Shown here one piece after another: positions 16,788-27,100 of a DNA stretch of 64,000 bases (within the stretch, counting starts at the first letter, position 1; each line of letters opens with the position of its first letter). Origin of the DNA: Paracoccus sp. MA (lineage in GTDB: Bacteria; Pseudomonadota; Alphaproteobacteria; Rhodobacterales; Rhodobacteraceae); contig NZ_CP087597.1 of the NCBI RefSeq assembly GCF_020990385.1, positions 705,001 to 769,000 of the forward strand. The letters run 5' to 3'. Under the pieces are notes generated by a model. It did not search any database. It saw only the letters and a list, made by a program, of their open reading frames with translations, and was not told where the DNA came from. Position numbers and translations under genes: made by a program.

Positions 16788-17446
16788 GGCGCCACCTCGG
16801 CGAGATAAAGCGCGCGACGCGCCGGCGGCATGGCGAGGATCTCGCGCTCGGACCAGCCGAAGGCGCGGGCCAGCCGCACCACCTCGTCGAGCAACCCGCG
16901 GGCCATGTCCTCGATCTCGGCCCAGAGCCAGGCGGCGGGATCGAAGCCCTCGTCCAGCGCCGCGCCGCATTCCGGGCAGTCCATGGCCAGCGTCAGGCCA
17001 AGCGCCGGATCGGCGGCCTGCAATGCCTCGGCCGCCAGCGCCGCAAAGCCGGGATCGTGCCAGGGCGCCGTCCCCAGCGCCTGAAGCCGCAAACCCTGCG
17101 GGCCGAAATCGGCAAGGCAGGGCAGGCGCAGCAGATGGGTTTTCCCCCGCCACTCTACCGCGACGGTCTGGGCAACCGCTGGGGGGGGAACGAAATCGGC
17201 GGGCAGGGTGAATTCCAGCCGCGCGCCGCAGGCGGGGCAGGTGCAGACCGCCTCGTCGGCTGCCGGCCTGGCCATGTCCGCCAGAAGCCGCGTGCGCAGC
17301 GCCCAGATGCGGCGGTCGAGCTCGCCCAAGGGCAGCGTCTCGGCGCCCGCCCCGGCGGCGGCGCGGCCGAGCAGCGCGGCGCGGCCTAGCGCATCGCCCG
17401 CCCGGCCGCGCTGGTAGAGGTCAAGGAGCGCGTCGCCGTCCAGCAT
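16784..17446 (-). CDS. eCIS baseplate/chaperone-like protein with four-cysteine zinc site
   Basis: This 220-residue protein has two CPxC pairs, C70/C73 (CTCPACG) and C157/C160 (CPECG), which could form a split zinc ribbon. The C-terminus (VRLARAFGWSEREILAMPPARRALYL) resembles tail-assembly chaperone and T4 baseplate-hub assembly proteins, where a short helix pair ends with W, E, L and R. Proteins of this type sit after the tube gene in eCIS and related phage loci. It lies 21 bases after the tube gene's stop and overlaps the proline-rich gene. It could be an assembly factor rather than a structural part; I do not assign it to a numbered Pvc subunit. Confidence 0.7.
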   Translation of the reverse strand: MLDGDALLDLYQRGRAGDALGRAALLGRAAAGAGAETLPLGELDRRIWALRTRLLADMARPAADEAVCTCPACGARLEFTLPADFVPPPAVAQTVAVEWRGKTHLLRLPCLADFGPQGLRLQALGTAPWHDPGFAALAAEALQAADPALGLTLAMDCPECGAALDEGFDPAAWLWAEIEDMARGLLDEVVRLARAFGWSEREILAMPPARRALYLAEVAP

Positions 17447-17467
17447 GGTGCTTCCCCGATCATGGCG

Positions 17468-17995
17468 TCAGACCGCCGGCTCCAGGAAGGAAATCTCGCT
17501 GGGTTCGGCGACGTCGTAGTCGCGTTCCCAGCCCTCGTTCTCCAGCTTGATCGACTGGATGGCGACGGCATTGGCATTGGCGTCGAGTTCCGGCAGTGCC
17601 TGGTATTCCGACACCCAGGCCCGGAACACGCGATAGGAGAGCGCCAGCTGCCCGGCCTCGTTGTAAAGGTCGATCACCAGGTCCTTGCGGAAATCGCGCA
17701 GGGAAACCTCGGCGCCCAGGCCCGAGCCGTAGTTCCAGACCTTGTTCGCCCATTGCTCGAACTCGACGTCATGGGTGACGCCGCGCTCCAGCGTGATCGC
17801 CTCGAAGCTGGTGCGGCCGGGGCTGCGGCGCGAGACGGACGGATCGCCGCCCTCGCGATGCTCGACCACCTCGGTGGTGCGTTTCAAGGCCGAGACCTTC
17901 GAGATGCCGGCGACATAGCGGCCGTCCCATTTCACCCGGAACTTGAAGTTCTTGTAGGGGTCGAAGCGGGTGGCGTTGATGCTGAACTGTGCCAT
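17468..17995 (-). CDS. eCIS inner tube protein (gp19/Hcp-like, Pvc1/Pvc5)
   Basis: This 175-residue protein forms the inner tube of stacked hexameric rings. The sequence follows the phage-tail tube (gp19-type, Pvc1/Afp1) pattern: DPYKNFKFRVKWDGRYVAGISKV at the start is typical, followed by SALKRTTEVVEHREGG, ITLERGVTHDVEFEQWANKVW, and KDLVIDLYNEAGQLALSYRVF, ending in EISFLEP. Length is normal for the family. It lies 12 bases downstream of the sheath gene. PVC and Afp have two or three tube paralogues; only one is present between sheath and baseplate genes here, so one protein must build the whole tube unless another copy lies outside the window. Confidence 0.93.
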   Translation of the reverse strand: MAQFSINATRFDPYKNFKFRVKWDGRYVAGISKVSALKRTTEVVEHREGGDPSVSRRSPGRTSFEAITLERGVTHDVEFEQWANKVWNYGSGLGAEVSLRDFRKDLVIDLYNEAGQLALSYRVFRAWVSEYQALPELDANANAVAIQSIKLENEGWERDYDVAEPSEISFLEPAV

Positions 17996-18007
17996 GGTCG
18001 GACCCCC

Positions 18008-19582
18008 TTAGTTCGTGGTTTGCAGGCGCTGCTGGATGCGCAGCATGACGAATTCGGCCGGGCGGACCGGGGCGAAGCCGACATAGATGTTCAGGATGCC
18101 CAGGTTGATGTCGGCCTGGGTGGTGGTCTCGCCGTCGCATTTCACCAGGAAGGCGTCGCGGGCCGAGGCGCCCTGGAAGGCGCCCTGCCGGTGCAGCTGC
18201 GACATGAAGCCGGTGACGTTCAGCCGCACCGAGGCCCAGAGCGGCTCGTCATTCGGCTCGAACACCACCCATTGCAACCCGCGCAGCAGGCTGTTCTCGA
18301 TATAGAGCGCCAGCCGGCGCACCGGGACGTATTTCCATTCCGAGGCCAGCGCATCCGCCCCGTCCAGCGTGCGCGCGCCCCAGACCACGGTGTTGTAGAC
18401 CGGGAAGGTGCGGATCACGTTGATGCCCTGCACGTTCAGCGGTCCCTGCTGCGGGTCGGTCATCACATCGACCGGCCGGCCGCCGGCGACGCCCGCCGCG
18501 GTGCCGGCCGGCGCTTTCCAGACCCCGCGCGTCGCATCGGTGCGGGCGATGATGCCCGCCGCCGGACCCGAGGGGGCGAAATTGCGGTTCTGCGTCGGGT
18601 TCAGCGGGTCGGGCGCCGTCAGCTTGGGGAAATACAGCGCCGCGTTGCGCCGGATCGTGCCCCCCAGCGCGGCGGTCCATTCCAGGATATTGGCGCGGGT
18701 GGTGCCCTCCAGCGGATCGACGATCAGGAAGGCGAAATGCCGCTCGCAATAGGCATAGGCACGCTGGTAGACCTGCGCCGCCACCGCGCGGCGGGCATGG
18801 CCCAGCACCGACAGATCGGGCAGGCACATCAGGTTGAACACGTCCGGCACGATGGCGTCCAGCGCGTCGATGCCGGCCCCCAGCGCGTTCACCGCCAGGT
18901 TCTGCCAGGCGTCGGTATCGCCGGGCAGGGTGCCGTCGGCGCCCTGCGTGGTCATGGCCGCCAGCGCCGCCGCGCCAAGCTGGCGCAACCCGTCCAGCGT
19001 GGTCACGTCGCTGCCCCCCGATTGCGTGGCATTGGGCAGGTTGCCATTGGCATGGGCACTGACGCTGACCAGCTGGCTTTCCGCGGCCAGCACCCGCGTC
19101 ACATAGCGCGGATGGGCGCTGTTCACCGACAGGCCGCTGTAGGATTCCTCGCGGATCACGTCATTGCCGCGGTAAAGCCGCACCAGCAGGTCGAAGCTGG
19201 TGACGCCCGCCCCGCCCGCCCGCGCCACGCCGATGCGCAGGCTGTTGCCCCAGGCGCCGGGGGACGAGGCCGCCAGCGTCAGCCCGGCATTGTTCGGCGG
19301 CAGCAGCACCGAGGCGGGGGTGGCGCCGTTCGATGCGCGCACGATGAAGGCAATGTTGCCGCCGTTCAGGAAATAGTTGCGCACCGCATAGCTGGTCTCG
19401 CATTGCGGATGCAGCCCGCCGAAGACCCGCTCGAATTCGCCCCATGAGGTGACGCGGGTGGCACGGCCGACCGGGCCTTGCCCGAGAACGCCGATGAAGG
19501 CGGTATTCGAGGTCGCCACGCCGGCGATCGGCGCGCTACCGCTGGGGATTTCCTGGACATAGACGCCGGGAGTGTCGAGCAT
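18008..19582 (-). CDS. eCIS contractile sheath protein (Pvc2-4/Afp2-4-like)
   Basis: This 524-residue protein is the contractile sheath subunit and the first gene of the operon. The N-terminus LDTPGVYVQEIPSGSAPIAGV with TAFIGVLGQGP is the family signature. The C-terminal domain, the most conserved part, contains VVWGARTLDGADALASEWKY, VRRLALYIENSLLRGLQW and VFEPNDEPLW. I chose the ATG at 19582 because it begins exactly at the conserved MLDTPGVYVQE start and has a GAGGG ribosome-binding site; a frame extended to 19681 adds 33 residues not typical of the family. Only one sheath gene is present, whereas PVC and Afp encode three. Confidence 0.95.
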   Translation of the reverse strand: MLDTPGVYVQEIPSGSAPIAGVATSNTAFIGVLGQGPVGRATRVTSWGEFERVFGGLHPQCETSYAVRNYFLNGGNIAFIVRASNGATPASVLLPPNNAGLTLAASSPGAWGNSLRIGVARAGGAGVTSFDLLVRLYRGNDVIREESYSGLSVNSAHPRYVTRVLAAESQLVSVSAHANGNLPNATQSGGSDVTTLDGLRQLGAAALAAMTTQGADGTLPGDTDAWQNLAVNALGAGIDALDAIVPDVFNLMCLPDLSVLGHARRAVAAQVYQRAYAYCERHFAFLIVDPLEGTTRANILEWTAALGGTIRRNAALYFPKLTAPDPLNPTQNRNFAPSGPAAGIIARTDATRGVWKAPAGTAAGVAGGRPVDVMTDPQQGPLNVQGINVIRTFPVYNTVVWGARTLDGADALASEWKYVPVRRLALYIENSLLRGLQWVVFEPNDEPLWASVRLNVTGFMSQLHRQGAFQGASARDAFLVKCDGETTTQADINLGILNIYVGFAPVRPAEFVMLRIQQRLQTTN

Positions 19583-19756
19583 GGGGGAGCCCTCGCTGAA
19601 TGACCCGGCGCGGATGGCGGCGGGATGCGTTGCGAACGATGTCAGACCTGTTCGGCCGGACCATCCCGCCTGCACATGCACATCCGGGGAGGATACGACC
19701 TTGCGCCGATCGACTTGGCAACGGGGAGGGCAGCCCCGTGCTGGATTCTCAAGAAG

Positions 19757-19784
19757 GAAATACCTATTGCGTGAACGCTAGCAA
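19757..19784 (-). promoter_or_regulatory. candidate promoter of the eCIS operon
   Basis: On the minus strand TTGCTA (19784-19779) and TATTTC (19762-19757) are separated by 16 bases, a weak sigma-70-like pair. It is the best candidate between the aspA terminator and the sheath start. It would give a leader of about 170 bases. The match is only moderate, so an activator or alternative sigma factor may be needed. Confidence 0.3.
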
Positions 19785-19859
19785 AACTCGGGGCTTGACG
19801 CAACGGAATTGACGGCGCGGTTTTCCGGAAATCCGTGCGTTGCAACAAGAAAATGCCAA

Positions 19860-19891
19860 GGCCCCGGCCTGAAAAGGGTCAGGTCGGGGCC
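19860..19891 (-). terminator. rho-independent terminator after aspA
   Basis: The 13-base arms GGCCCCGGCCTGA (19860-19872) and TCAGGTCGGGGCC (19879-19891) pair with one G-U. On the minus strand the stem is followed by TTGGCATTTTC, a T-rich tail. It lies 28 bases past the aspA stop, so it should end the aspA transcript before the eCIS promoter region. Confidence 0.7.
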
Positions 19892-19918
19892 AGGGCCGAG
19901 TCGGCCGGCGGTTGTATC

Positions 19919-21325
<1,407 letters not shown>

Positions 21326-21486
21326 GGTCACCTCGGGCGCAGGCGCGCAGGCCCCGCCGGGACGGCGGACCTGGCGCGCGGCGCGCATGCTGTCGGAACT
21401 GTTGCGATGACGGGGCCCGGTTGTGCCCCATGTGTCAAAGATTTAGGCAGGCTTGCGCGAATTTTCCAATGCCAAGTCGCGCTGGG

Positions 21487-22383
21487 TTATTCCGATTCTG
21501 CATAACCTTCGCCCAGCTCGCGCGCCGCCTGCCAGACCCGGCCGGTGATGCCGCGCCCGCGGGCGGCATTGCGGTAAAGCCGGATCTCCATCGGCAGTTC
21601 GGGGGCGACGATTTCCAGCCGGCCGGTGGCGATCTCGGCCTCGACCAGCAGGCGGGGCAGCCAGACCATGCCGTGACCGGCCACCGCCATGCTTTTCATC
21701 GCCTCGGCCATGCTGGCTTCGTCGGTATGGGCGACATAGACCTTGGGCGCGCCGGGCTGGGCCAGCGCGATGCGCGCCATGGCGTTCAGGAACGAGCCGC
21801 GGGAATATTTCAGCATCGGCATGCCTTCGGTCAGCCATTCCTCGGGCCAGCCCGGGCGGGCGACGGCGACCAGGCTGTCATGGCCGACCACCAGATGCGG
21901 ATAGCCCGACGGGTCCAGCGGGATGTTCACCTGCGGATGGGCGTAGGTCAGGAAGAAATCATAGCCGCCCTCGGTCAGCGCCCCGATGCAGCGGTCGAAA
22001 TTCTCGGGCTTGACGCGGCTGGTCATCTGCCCCGCCGCCGCCTTCAGCCGCATCAGCCAGCCCGGCAGGAAGGTCACGGTCAGGCTGTGCAGCGCCACGA
22101 ACGAGATCTCGCCGCCGCGGCTTCGGGCATGATCACGGAACTCGGCGCGGCGGGCGTTGATCATGCGCACCGCCTCCTCGGCCGTCTCGCGGAACAGCAC
22201 GCCTTCCGGGGTCAGCGTCACCGGATAGCTGTCGCGCGACAGCAGGTCGGTGCCCAGCCATTCCTCGAGCGCGCGGATGCGGCGGCTGAAGGCGCTTTGC
22301 GTGACGCCGCGCAGCTCGGCCGAACGCGAGAAGCTGTGCGTCTCGGCCAGCACCAGGAAATCCTCGAGCCACTTGAAGTCCAT
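21487..22383 (-). CDS. LysR-family transcriptional regulator
   Basis: This 298-residue LysR regulator has the winged helix-turn-helix at residues 1-60 (FLVLAETHSFSRSAELRGV, then QSAFSRRIRALEEWLG). The rest is a periplasmic-binding-protein-like effector domain. The helix-turn-helix resembles that of HypT/YjiE-type regulators, but that is not enough to name it. It lies upstream of aspA on the same strand and divergent from the Ldh2-family reductase gene with a 209-base gap. Either neighbour could be its target. LysR proteins most often control the divergent gene, so the reductase is the first candidate. Confidence 0.85.
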   Translation of the reverse strand: MDFKWLEDFLVLAETHSFSRSAELRGVTQSAFSRRIRALEEWLGTDLLSRDSYPVTLTPEGVLFRETAEEAVRMINARRAEFRDHARSRGGEISFVALHSLTVTFLPGWLMRLKAAAGQMTSRVKPENFDRCIGALTEGGYDFFLTYAHPQVNIPLDPSGYPHLVVGHDSLVAVARPGWPEEWLTEGMPMLKYSRGSFLNAMARIALAQPGAPKVYVAHTDEASMAEAMKSMAVAGHGMVWLPRLLVEAEIATGRLEIVAPELPMEIRLYRNAARGRGITGRVWQAARELGEGYAESE

Positions 22384-22592
22384 GCGCCCCCCTTTTCCCG
22401 TCGCTTTAGCCGAGGCGTCGCGGACGCGCCACAGACGATTGCGGCCGCGCGGGTGAGACGATCACCGCAACGCTGGCCGGGGCGCGGATGCTGGTCCGCG
22501 ATGCCGGCCTCTGGGGCAGGGCCCGGTCCTGAACGCTTGCCCCGGACCGGAAAATCCGGTTTTCTGGCCCGCACCAGACAAGGGATGGGCGC

Positions 22593-23627
22593 ATGGGCGA
22601 AGTGACGATGGTGTCGGTGGCCGAACTTGGCCGGATGGTCGAGTCGCTTTTCATGCGCGCGGGCTTCAACGCCCAGCAGGCCGATGCCATCGCCCGCATC
22701 ATCACCGTCGCCGAGCGCGACGGCGCCAAATCGCACGGCATCTATCGCATCGAAGGTTGCCTGCGCACGCTGGCGGTCGGCAAGGTTTCGCCCGGCGCCC
22801 GACCCGAGCTGATCGACGAGGGCAGCGCAGTGATCCGCGTCGCGGCGGATGGCGGCTTTTCCCCTGCCGCCTTCGAGCTGGGCCTGCCGGCGCTGGCGGG
22901 CCGGGCCGAAAAGCTGGGGCTCGCGGCGCTGGTCATCAACGACTGCGTGCATTTCTCGGCGCTGTGGCCCGAAGTCGAGGCGCTGGCGGCGCGCGGCCTT
23001 GCCGCTCTGGCCATGTGTCCCAGCTACGCCGCCGTTGCCCCGGCGGGGGGCGCGAAGCCGCTTCTGGGCACCAATCCCATCGCCTTCGGCTGGCCCCGGC
23101 CGGGGGCCGCGCCTTACGTCTTCGACTTCGCCACCTCCTGCGTCGCCCGGGGCGAGATCGAGCTTCTGGCGGGGGCCGGCGAGCCCTTGCCCGAGGGCTG
23201 GGCGCTGGATGCCGAAGGCGCGCCGACCACCGATGCCGAGGCGGCGCTTTCCGGCGCCATGCTGCCCTTTGGCGGGCACAAGGGTTCGGCCCTCTCGACC
23301 ATGGTCGAGCTGCTGGCGGGGGTGATGATCGGCGACCTGACCAGCCAGGGCGCGCTGGAGGAACTGGGCACGCTTAGCCTGGCGCCGAAACATGGCGAAC
23401 TGATCCTGGCCTTTTCGCCCGCGCGCTTCGCCGCCGGCCGGCCGGGCGATCCGCTGGCCCGGGCCGAGGCGCTGTTCGACGCCATCCTGGGGCAGGGCGC
23501 GCGCCTGCCCGGCCAGCGCCGCCTTGCCGCCCGCGCGCGATCCGAGGCCGAGGGCATCGCGCTGAACGCCGAGGAACTGGCGCTGATCGAGCGTTTCCAG
23601 CGCGAGGGGCTGGCTGCGCTCGGCTAG
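22593..23627 (+). CDS. Ldh2/DpkA-like NAD(P)H-dependent reductase
   Basis: This 344-residue protein belongs to the malate/L-lactate dehydrogenase (Ldh2) family, which includes delta1-piperideine-2-carboxylate/delta1-pyrroline-2-carboxylate reductase (DpkA). Family landmarks are AERDGAKSHGIYRI, with the catalytic His in KSHG, then PLLGTNPIAFGWP and FGGHKGSALSTMVELLAG. Pyrroline-2-carboxylate reduction to proline would match the adjacent putR-putA genes, but lactate, malate or ureidoglycolate activity is possible. The ATG at 22593 has AAGGG 11 bases upstream. Its stop overlaps the convergent putR stop. It is divergent from the LysR gene, which may regulate it. Confidence 0.8.
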   Translation: MGEVTMVSVAELGRMVESLFMRAGFNAQQADAIARIITVAERDGAKSHGIYRIEGCLRTLAVGKVSPGARPELIDEGSAVIRVAADGGFSPAAFELGLPALAGRAEKLGLAALVINDCVHFSALWPEVEALAARGLAALAMCPSYAAVAPAGGAKPLLGTNPIAFGWPRPGAAPYVFDFATSCVARGEIELLAGAGEPLPEGWALDAEGAPTTDAEAALSGAMLPFGGHKGSALSTMVELLAGVMIGDLTSQGALEELGTLSLAPKHGELILAFSPARFAAGRPGDPLARAEALFDAILGQGARLPGQRRLAARARSEAEGIALNAEELALIERFQREGLAALG

Positions 23628-24088
23628 AGGGCGGTCCAGTTCTGCTCGACCACCGCCTCCATCGAGACATGGCTGGAGGTGTTGCTGACATGAGGCAGGA
23701 CCGAGATCTTCTCGGCCAGGATGCGGCGGAAATCGGCCATGTCGCGCGAGCGGACCTTCATCAGATAGTCGCAGCTGCCGGCGATCATGTAGCATTCCTC
23801 GACCTCGGGGATGGCCCGGACGGCGGCGTTGAACTGCTGCAGCGCATGTTCGCGGGTGTCGTTCATGCTGACCTCGACATAGGTCACATGGGTCAGGCCC
23901 AGCTTCAGGGGCGACAGGATGGCGCGATAGCCGGTGATCAGCCCGATCTCTTCCAGATGCTTGATGCGCTGCGCCACCGGGGTCTTGGAGAGCCCGACCC
24001 GCCGCGCCAGCTCGGCGATCGGGATTCGGGCATTCTCGGTCAGTTCCGCCAGGATCTTGCGGTCCTGCGCGTCCAGGTTCAGGTCCAT
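23624..24088 (-). CDS. putR: Lrp/AsnC-family regulator of putA
   Basis: This 154-residue Lrp/AsnC protein has an N-terminal helix-turn-helix (LDAQDRKILAELTENARI, LSKTPVAQRIKHLEE) and a C-terminal RAM ligand domain with EECYMIAGSCDYLMKV. It is divergent from putA with a 109-base gap. Alphaproteobacterial PutR proteins are Lrp-type, proline-responsive activators encoded next to putA, and the partner PutA here lacks its own DNA-binding domain, so the assignment is strong by context. I chose the ATG at 24088 because the conserved MDLNLDAQDRKIL start begins there with a GAGG site upstream; an extension to 24148 is unlikely. Its stop overlaps the convergent reductase stop. Confidence 0.88.
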   Translation of the reverse strand: MDLNLDAQDRKILAELTENARIPIAELARRVGLSKTPVAQRIKHLEEIGLITGYRAILSPLKLGLTHVTYVEVSMNDTREHALQQFNAAVRAIPEVEECYMIAGSCDYLMKVRSRDMADFRRILAEKISVLPHVSNTSSHVSMEAVVEQNWTAL

Positions 24089-24164
24089 TCTGAAAATCGC
24101 CTCGAATTTGTTCCAACAGCCTAGAAAGTGGCCCATCTTCAGGCGCACCGCCTAGCCCGCATCT

Positions 24165-24170
24165 GATAAT
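24165..24170 (+). promoter_or_regulatory. candidate putA -10 element
   Basis: GATAAT lies 27 bases before the putA ATG in the 109-base putR-putA gap. No good -35 hexamer stands 17 bases upstream, consistent with an activator-dependent promoter served by PutR. The putA ribosome-binding site AAGGAG follows at 24185. Confidence 0.35.
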
Positions 24171-24197
24171 ACTGTCGCATCGAATAAGGAGATCGGC

Positions 24198-27100
24198 ATG
24201 ACTCGTGTCAACCCCATCGGGCTTTCGGACGTGTTTTCCGCCCAGGCGAAATTCGCCGACGAGGCGGAACTGCTGAACCGGCTGGTCGCGCAGGCGGGGC
24301 TGGGCGCCGGCCAGCGGGCCGCGATCACGCGCCGGGCCGCCGATCTGGTGCGCCGCATCCGTGACGAGGCGAAGCCCACGATGATGGAGCATTTCCTGGC
24401 CGAATACGGGCTGTCCACGCGCGAGGGCGTGGCGCTGATGTGCCTGGCCGAGGCGATGCTGCGTGTCCCCGACCGGATGACCATCGATGCGCTGATCGAG
24501 GACAAGATCGCGCCTTCGGACTGGGGCAGGCATCTGGGCGAGGCGTCCTCGTCGCTGGTCAATGCCTCGACCTGGGCCCTGATGCTGACCGGCAAGGTGC
24601 TGGACGACGACCAGGCCGGGATCGCCGGCACTCTGCGCCGCGCGGTGCGGCGGCTGGGCGAGCCGGTGATCCGCACCGCCGTCGGCCGGGCGATGAAGGA
24701 GATGGGCCGGCAATTCGTGCTGGGCCAGACCATCGAGGCGGCGCTGGAACGCGCCGCGAAACGCGAGGCGCAGGGCTTCACCTACAGCTATGACATGCTG
24801 GGCGAGGCGGCGATGACCGGGGCCGACGCCGCGCGCTACGACCGCGCCTATTCCGACGCCATCGCGGCGATTGCGAAAGCCTGCACCAGGGGCTCGGTCG
24901 AGGAGAACCCCGGCATCTCGATCAAGCTGTCCGCCCTGCATCCGCGCTATGAGGTGGCGCAGGAGGCCCGGGTGATGACCGAGCTGGTGCCAGTGGTGCT
25001 GAAGCTGGCGCGGCAGGCCAAGGCCGCCGGCATGGGCATGAACATCGACGCCGAGGAACAGGACCGGCTGGTGCTGTCCTTGAAGGTGATCGAGGCGGTG
25101 CTGGCCGATCCCTCGCTGGCCGGCTGGGACGGGTTCGGCGTCGTGGTGCAGGCCTATGGCAAGCGCGCCGGGCAGGTGATCGACTGGCTTTATGAAACCG
25201 CCACGCGGCTGGACCGGCGCATCATGGTGCGGCTGGTCAAGGGCGCCTATTGGGACACCGAGATCAAGCGGGCGCAGGTCGAGGGCTTCCCCGGCTTTCC
25301 GCTGTTCACCAGCAAGGTGGCCACCGATGTCAGCTATATCGCCAATGCCCGCAAGCTGATCGGCTATGCCGACCGCATCTATCCGCAATTCGCCACCCAT
25401 AACGCCCATACCGTCGCGGCGATCCTGGAGATGGCGGGCGATATCCGCTTCGAGTTCCAGCGCCTGCACGGCATGGGCGAGCGGCTGCACGACATCGTGC
25501 TGCGCGACCACAACGCCCGCTGCCGCATCTATGCGCCCGTCGGCGCGCATCGCGACCTGCTGGCCTATCTGGTGCGCCGCCTGCTGGAGAACGGCGCCAA
25601 TTCCAGCTTCGTGCACCAGATCGTGGATGAGGCGGTCTCGCCGGAAGAAGTCGCCCGCGACCCGTTCGAGGCGCTGGCCGAGGCCCGTCCGCCGCGGTCG
25701 CTGGTGGCGCCCGATGCGCTGTTCGGGGCCTCGCGCCGGAACTCGACCGGCTTCGACCTGACCGACGAGGAAATGCTGGCCCGTATCTATGCCGCCCGCG
25801 ACGTGGCAATCCCGGATGCGATGCCGCTGACCGTCTCGGAACCCACGGGCAAGATGCAGGATGTCGTCAACCCGGCGACGGGGGAAAAGATCGCCCGGGT
25901 GATGATGGTCGATGCCGAGACCGCCGCCCGCGCCATCGACGATGCGCGCATCTGGGACGCGCCGGCGGCGGAACGCGCCGCGGTGCTGCGCCGCGCCGCC
26001 GATCTTTACGAAGACCATTACGGCCCGATTTTCGGCATTCTCGGCCGCGAGGCCGGCAAGTCGCTGGCCGATGCGGTGGCCGAACTGCGCGAGGCGGTGG
26101 ACTTCCTGCGCTATTACGCTGCCGAGGGCGAGAATTGCTCCGATGCCCCGCGCGGCATCGTCGGCGCGATCAGCCCGTGGAACTTCCCGCTGGCGATCTT
26201 CACCGGCCAGATCGCGGCGGCGCTGATGGCCGGCAATGCGGTGATCGCCAAGCCGGCCGAGCCGACGCCGATCATTGCCGCCTATGCCATCGGCCTGCTG
26301 CATCAGGCGGGCGTTCCCAAAACCGCGCTGCAACTGCTGCCCGGCCGCGGCAGCGTGGTCGGCACCGCGATGACCTCGGACCCGCGCGTCGCGGGGCTGG
26401 TCTTTACCGGCTCGACCGAGACCGCGCAGACCATCGCCCGCACCATGGCCGCGAACCTGGCGCCCGGCACGCCGCTGATTGCCGAGACCGGCGGGCTGAA
26501 CGCGATGATCGTGGACAGTACCGCGCTACCGGAACAGGCGGTGCGCGACATCGTGAACTCGGCCTTCCGCTCGGCCGGCCAGCGCTGTTCTGCGCTGCGC
26601 TGCCTTTATGTGCAGGAGGACGTGGCGCCGCATCTGATCCAGATGATCAAGGGCGCCATGGACGAGCTGCGCGTCGGCGACCCCTGGGATCTGACCACCG
26701 ATGTCGGCCCGGTGATCGACCCCGGCGCGCAAAAGGAAATCGCCGATTACATCGCCGCCAATGCAAACCGCGTGCTGCACAAGCTGGCGGTGCCGTCGCG
26801 GGGCTATTTCATCCCGCCCACCCTGCTGAAGGTCTCGGGCATCAATGACCTGGAACGCGAGATCTTCGGCCCCGTCCTCCATGTCGCGACCTTCAGGGGC
26901 GACCAGCTGGACCAGGTGATCGCCGAGATCAACGCCCGCGGCTTCGGCCTGACCTTCGGGCTGCACACCCGCATCGACTCGCGCGTGCAAGAGGTCTCGG
27001 ACGCCATCCATGTCGGCAATATCTACGTCAATCGCAACCAGATCGGCGCCGTGGTGGGCAGCCAGCCCTTCGGCGGCGAGGGGCTGTCGGGCACCGGGCC

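Noticed and set aside
17154..17446. Longer start for the proline-rich protein (frame from 17153)
   Set aside because: The extension lies in the upstream Cys4 gene's region and the ATGA overlap at 16787 gives a better start.
19791..19816. Two TTGACG sequences 14 bases apart on the plus strand near the eCIS promoter region
   Set aside because: No plus-strand gene follows them; they might be -35-like by chance. I kept only the minus-strand promoter candidate.
22218..26333. A 1371-codon minus-strand frame opposite putA
   Set aside because: It runs antisense to putA and the reductase and has the His/Gln/Arg bias of a shadow.
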